DNA of 6,954 nucleotides from an uncultured Paracoccus sp. (GTDB lineage Bacteria > Pseudomonadota > Alphaproteobacteria > Rhodobacterales > Rhodobacteraceae). Of this stretch, positions 5,868-6,954 are shown piece by piece (the first letter of the stretch is position 1; each line of letters starts with the position of its first letter). A program made the translations under genes and the position numbers. Location of the stretch: NCBI GenBank assembly GCA_937859005.1, contig CALLYR010000116.1:1-6954 (forward strand), written 5' to 3'. The notes under the pieces are model-generated. The model ran no database searches. It saw only the letters and a program-made list of their open reading frames with translations, and was not told where the DNA came from.

Positions 5868-5933
5868 GTAGATCAGATGCCCGGCCTGGCCTTGCCATGC
5901 AGGGGGCGGGGCGTCGCGCCTGCCGGTCCCTCG

Positions 5934-5966
5934 GCCTTGCCGGACAGGGCCGCCGGATTGCAAGGC
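5934..5966 (-). other. possible hairpin downstream of the monooxygenase gene
   Basis: GCCTTGC (5934-5940) pairs with GCAAGGC (5960-5966); inner CCG/CGG bases could extend the stem past a 3-base bulge. It begins 17 bases after the monooxygenase stop codon. No T-tract follows on the minus strand. It could serve as a 3'-end hairpin for that gene before the rnpB promoter. Nothing else was found in the 115 bases between the rnpB promoter and the monooxygenase stop. Confidence 0.3.
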
Positions 5967-5982
5967 AGCCTGCCGGGCATGT

Positions 5983-6954
5983 TCACAAGGCGGTGGGGTC
6001 ATGGTCGTAAACCCACGCAAAACGGCCCAGAGCGGCCCGCGGGGCCAGCCGGTTCGCAGCCCTCAGCGCGGCATGGCCGATCAGCCGCTTCGCCCCCGAC
6101 AGGTGATAGTTGCGCGCATTGGCATTCGCCGCCGCCACGATCCGTTCGCAGCGCGGCTGCCGCAGGGCCTGGTATCGCGCCAGCGCGCGGGCCTGATCGG
6201 ACCCCTCATCCAGACAGGCGGCCAGCACCCAGGCATCCTCGATCGCCATGCAGGCCCCCTGCGCCAGAAAGGGCAGGGTCGGATGCGCCGCATCCCCCAG
6301 GATCACGCGGCTGGCGTCGTGCCATCGCGCGGCCACCTGATGGCGGTGCAGCCCCCAGACGGAACATTCCCGCACCTGCGCCAGCCAGCCCGGCACCGAT
6401 CCGCCAAAGCCCGCGAAAGCCGCGCGCAGATGGGCGGGATCGTCGGGCTGGGACCAGCCCTCGGCGGTCCACCCGGCGCGCTCCTCGACCGCGACGATAT
6501 TGCGCAGGCCGAGTGCCAGCGGATAGCTGACCAGATGCCGCCCCGGCCCCATGAAGACCTGTGCCTTGAATTCGGGACCGGATTCCAGCGGAACCACGGC
6601 GCGCCATGCCGCCTGTCCGGTGAAGAAGGGGGTTTCCCTGCCGTTCAGCGCCGTGCGGGTCAGGGACCGCAGACCGTCCGCCCCGATCAGCAGGGATGCG
6701 CCGGGCAGCGACTCGACCGGATGGTTCAGCCGCACATCCACGCCCGCCGTCCGCGCCGCATCGCCCAGCAGCTCGACCAGCCTTGCGCGATGGACGGTGC
6801 GGAATCGCGCGCCATTCCCCGGCAGATCCATCCGCAGCACCAGTGCGCCCTTGTGGTCGCGCAACTCGACCGCGTGCGAAGGGGCGGAAATCGACTCGAA
6901 CCCGGCCCCCAGTCCCAGCGCGGTCAGGACCCGGCCTGCATTGGGGCTGATCTG
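5983..6954 (-). CDS. FAD-dependent aromatic-ring monooxygenase, C-terminal 323 residues (partial)
   Basis: A class A flavoprotein monooxygenase of the salicylate hydroxylase / UbiH type, which uses NAD(P)H, FAD and O2 to hydroxylate an aromatic ring in the cytoplasm. The frame enters the window at QISPNAGRVLTALGLG, a segment that follows the FAD-binding Rossmann motif in these enzymes, so roughly 50 residues including GxGxxG are off the right edge. Visible motifs: an HRARLVELL segment (about 55-63), the DG motif LLIGADGLRS (88-97) that contacts FAD and NAD(P)H, and the GD motif RVILGDAAHPTLPFLAQGACMAIEDA (216-241) binding the FAD ribityl chain, followed by a helical C-terminus ending YDHDPTAL. 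All expected catalytic-fold motifs in the visible part are intact, so no decay is evident. The substrate cannot be told; salicylate, 6-hydroxynicotinate and 3-hydroxybenzoate hydroxylases look alike. No aromatic-catabolism partner is in view. Confidence 0.93.
   Translation of the reverse strand, partial: QISPNAGRVLTALGLGAGFESISAPSHAVELRDHKGALVLRMDLPGNGARFRTVHRARLVELLGDAARTAGVDVRLNHPVESLPGASLLIGADGLRSLTRTALNGRETPFFTGQAAWRAVVPLESGPEFKAQVFMGPGRHLVSYPLALGLRNIVAVEERAGWTAEGWSQPDDPAHLRAAFAGFGGSVPGWLAQVRECSVWGLHRHQVAARWHDASRVILGDAAHPTLPFLAQGACMAIEDAWVLAACLDEGSDQARALARYQALRQPRCERIVAAANANARNYHLSGAKRLIGHAALRAANRLAPRAALGRFAWVYDHDPTAL

Noticed and set aside
5499..5871. Plus- and minus-strand open frames of 60-150 codons across 5311-5871
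   Set aside because: They cover the RNase P RNA gene, whose conserved blocks and P1 helix explain the sequence.
5763..6530. 255-codon open frame on the plus strand
   Set aside because: It is antisense to the flavin monooxygenase and rnpB and is Pro/Arg-rich without any motif.
1..6954. Mobile element, CRISPR array, tRNA, defence or toxin-antitoxin system
   Set aside because: I looked on both strands and saw no terminal repeats, transposase motifs, spaced repeat units, tRNA-like folds or cassette of small overlapping genes. Gene content is ordinary chromosomal.

Overview
The window looks like an ordinary chromosomal stretch of a GC-rich alphaproteobacterium, most likely of the Rhodobacteraceae/Paracoccaceae group (Paracoccus-like). 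This rests on the very high GC, the AcnA and YciB protein types, the short zinc-free L33, the alphaproteobacterial look of the RNase P RNA, and Shine-Dalgarno sites of the AGGAGG type. The genus is an inference from the sequence alone.

Layout. Positions 1-1493 (minus) hold the first 497 codons of aconitate hydratase A; its 3' part lies off the left edge. A 226-base divergent intergenic region (1494-1719) carries the likely acnA promoter, an inverted repeat over its -10, a 5'-UTR hairpin, and a promoter that would give a nearly leaderless mRNA for the next gene. Positions 1720-2709 (plus) encode an exported DUF1223 protein with a thioredoxin-like CxxC motif. A perfect 10-bp hairpin follows its stop. 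Positions 2810-3709 encode a DMT/EamA-family permease, followed at once by yciB (3727-4341), so these two probably form an operon. A 247-base convergent gap follows. On the minus strand come rpmG (4589-4756) with its own promoter and an intrinsic terminator, a small PAS-domain protein (4871-5314), and the RNase P RNA gene rnpB (5449-5832) with a good sigma70-type promoter and a perfect 12-bp P1 closing helix. From 5983 to the right edge (minus) lies the C-terminal 323 residues of an FAD-dependent aromatic-ring monooxygenase of the salicylate hydroxylase/UbiH type; its N-terminal FAD-binding GxGxxG region is off the window.

How the parts relate. The genes are mostly housekeeping (TCA cycle, translation, tRNA processing, envelope) and do not form one pathway. 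I saw no mobile element, CRISPR array, tRNA, toxin-antitoxin pair or defence cassette, and I do not think the window holds a new multi-gene system. The points most worth a second look are regulatory: the TGTAT-N8-ATACA palindrome on the acnA promoter, the alternating GCCTA/TAGGC half-sites between rnpB and the PAS gene, the possible leaderless start of the DUF1223 gene, and the unassigned PAS-only protein downstream of rnpB.
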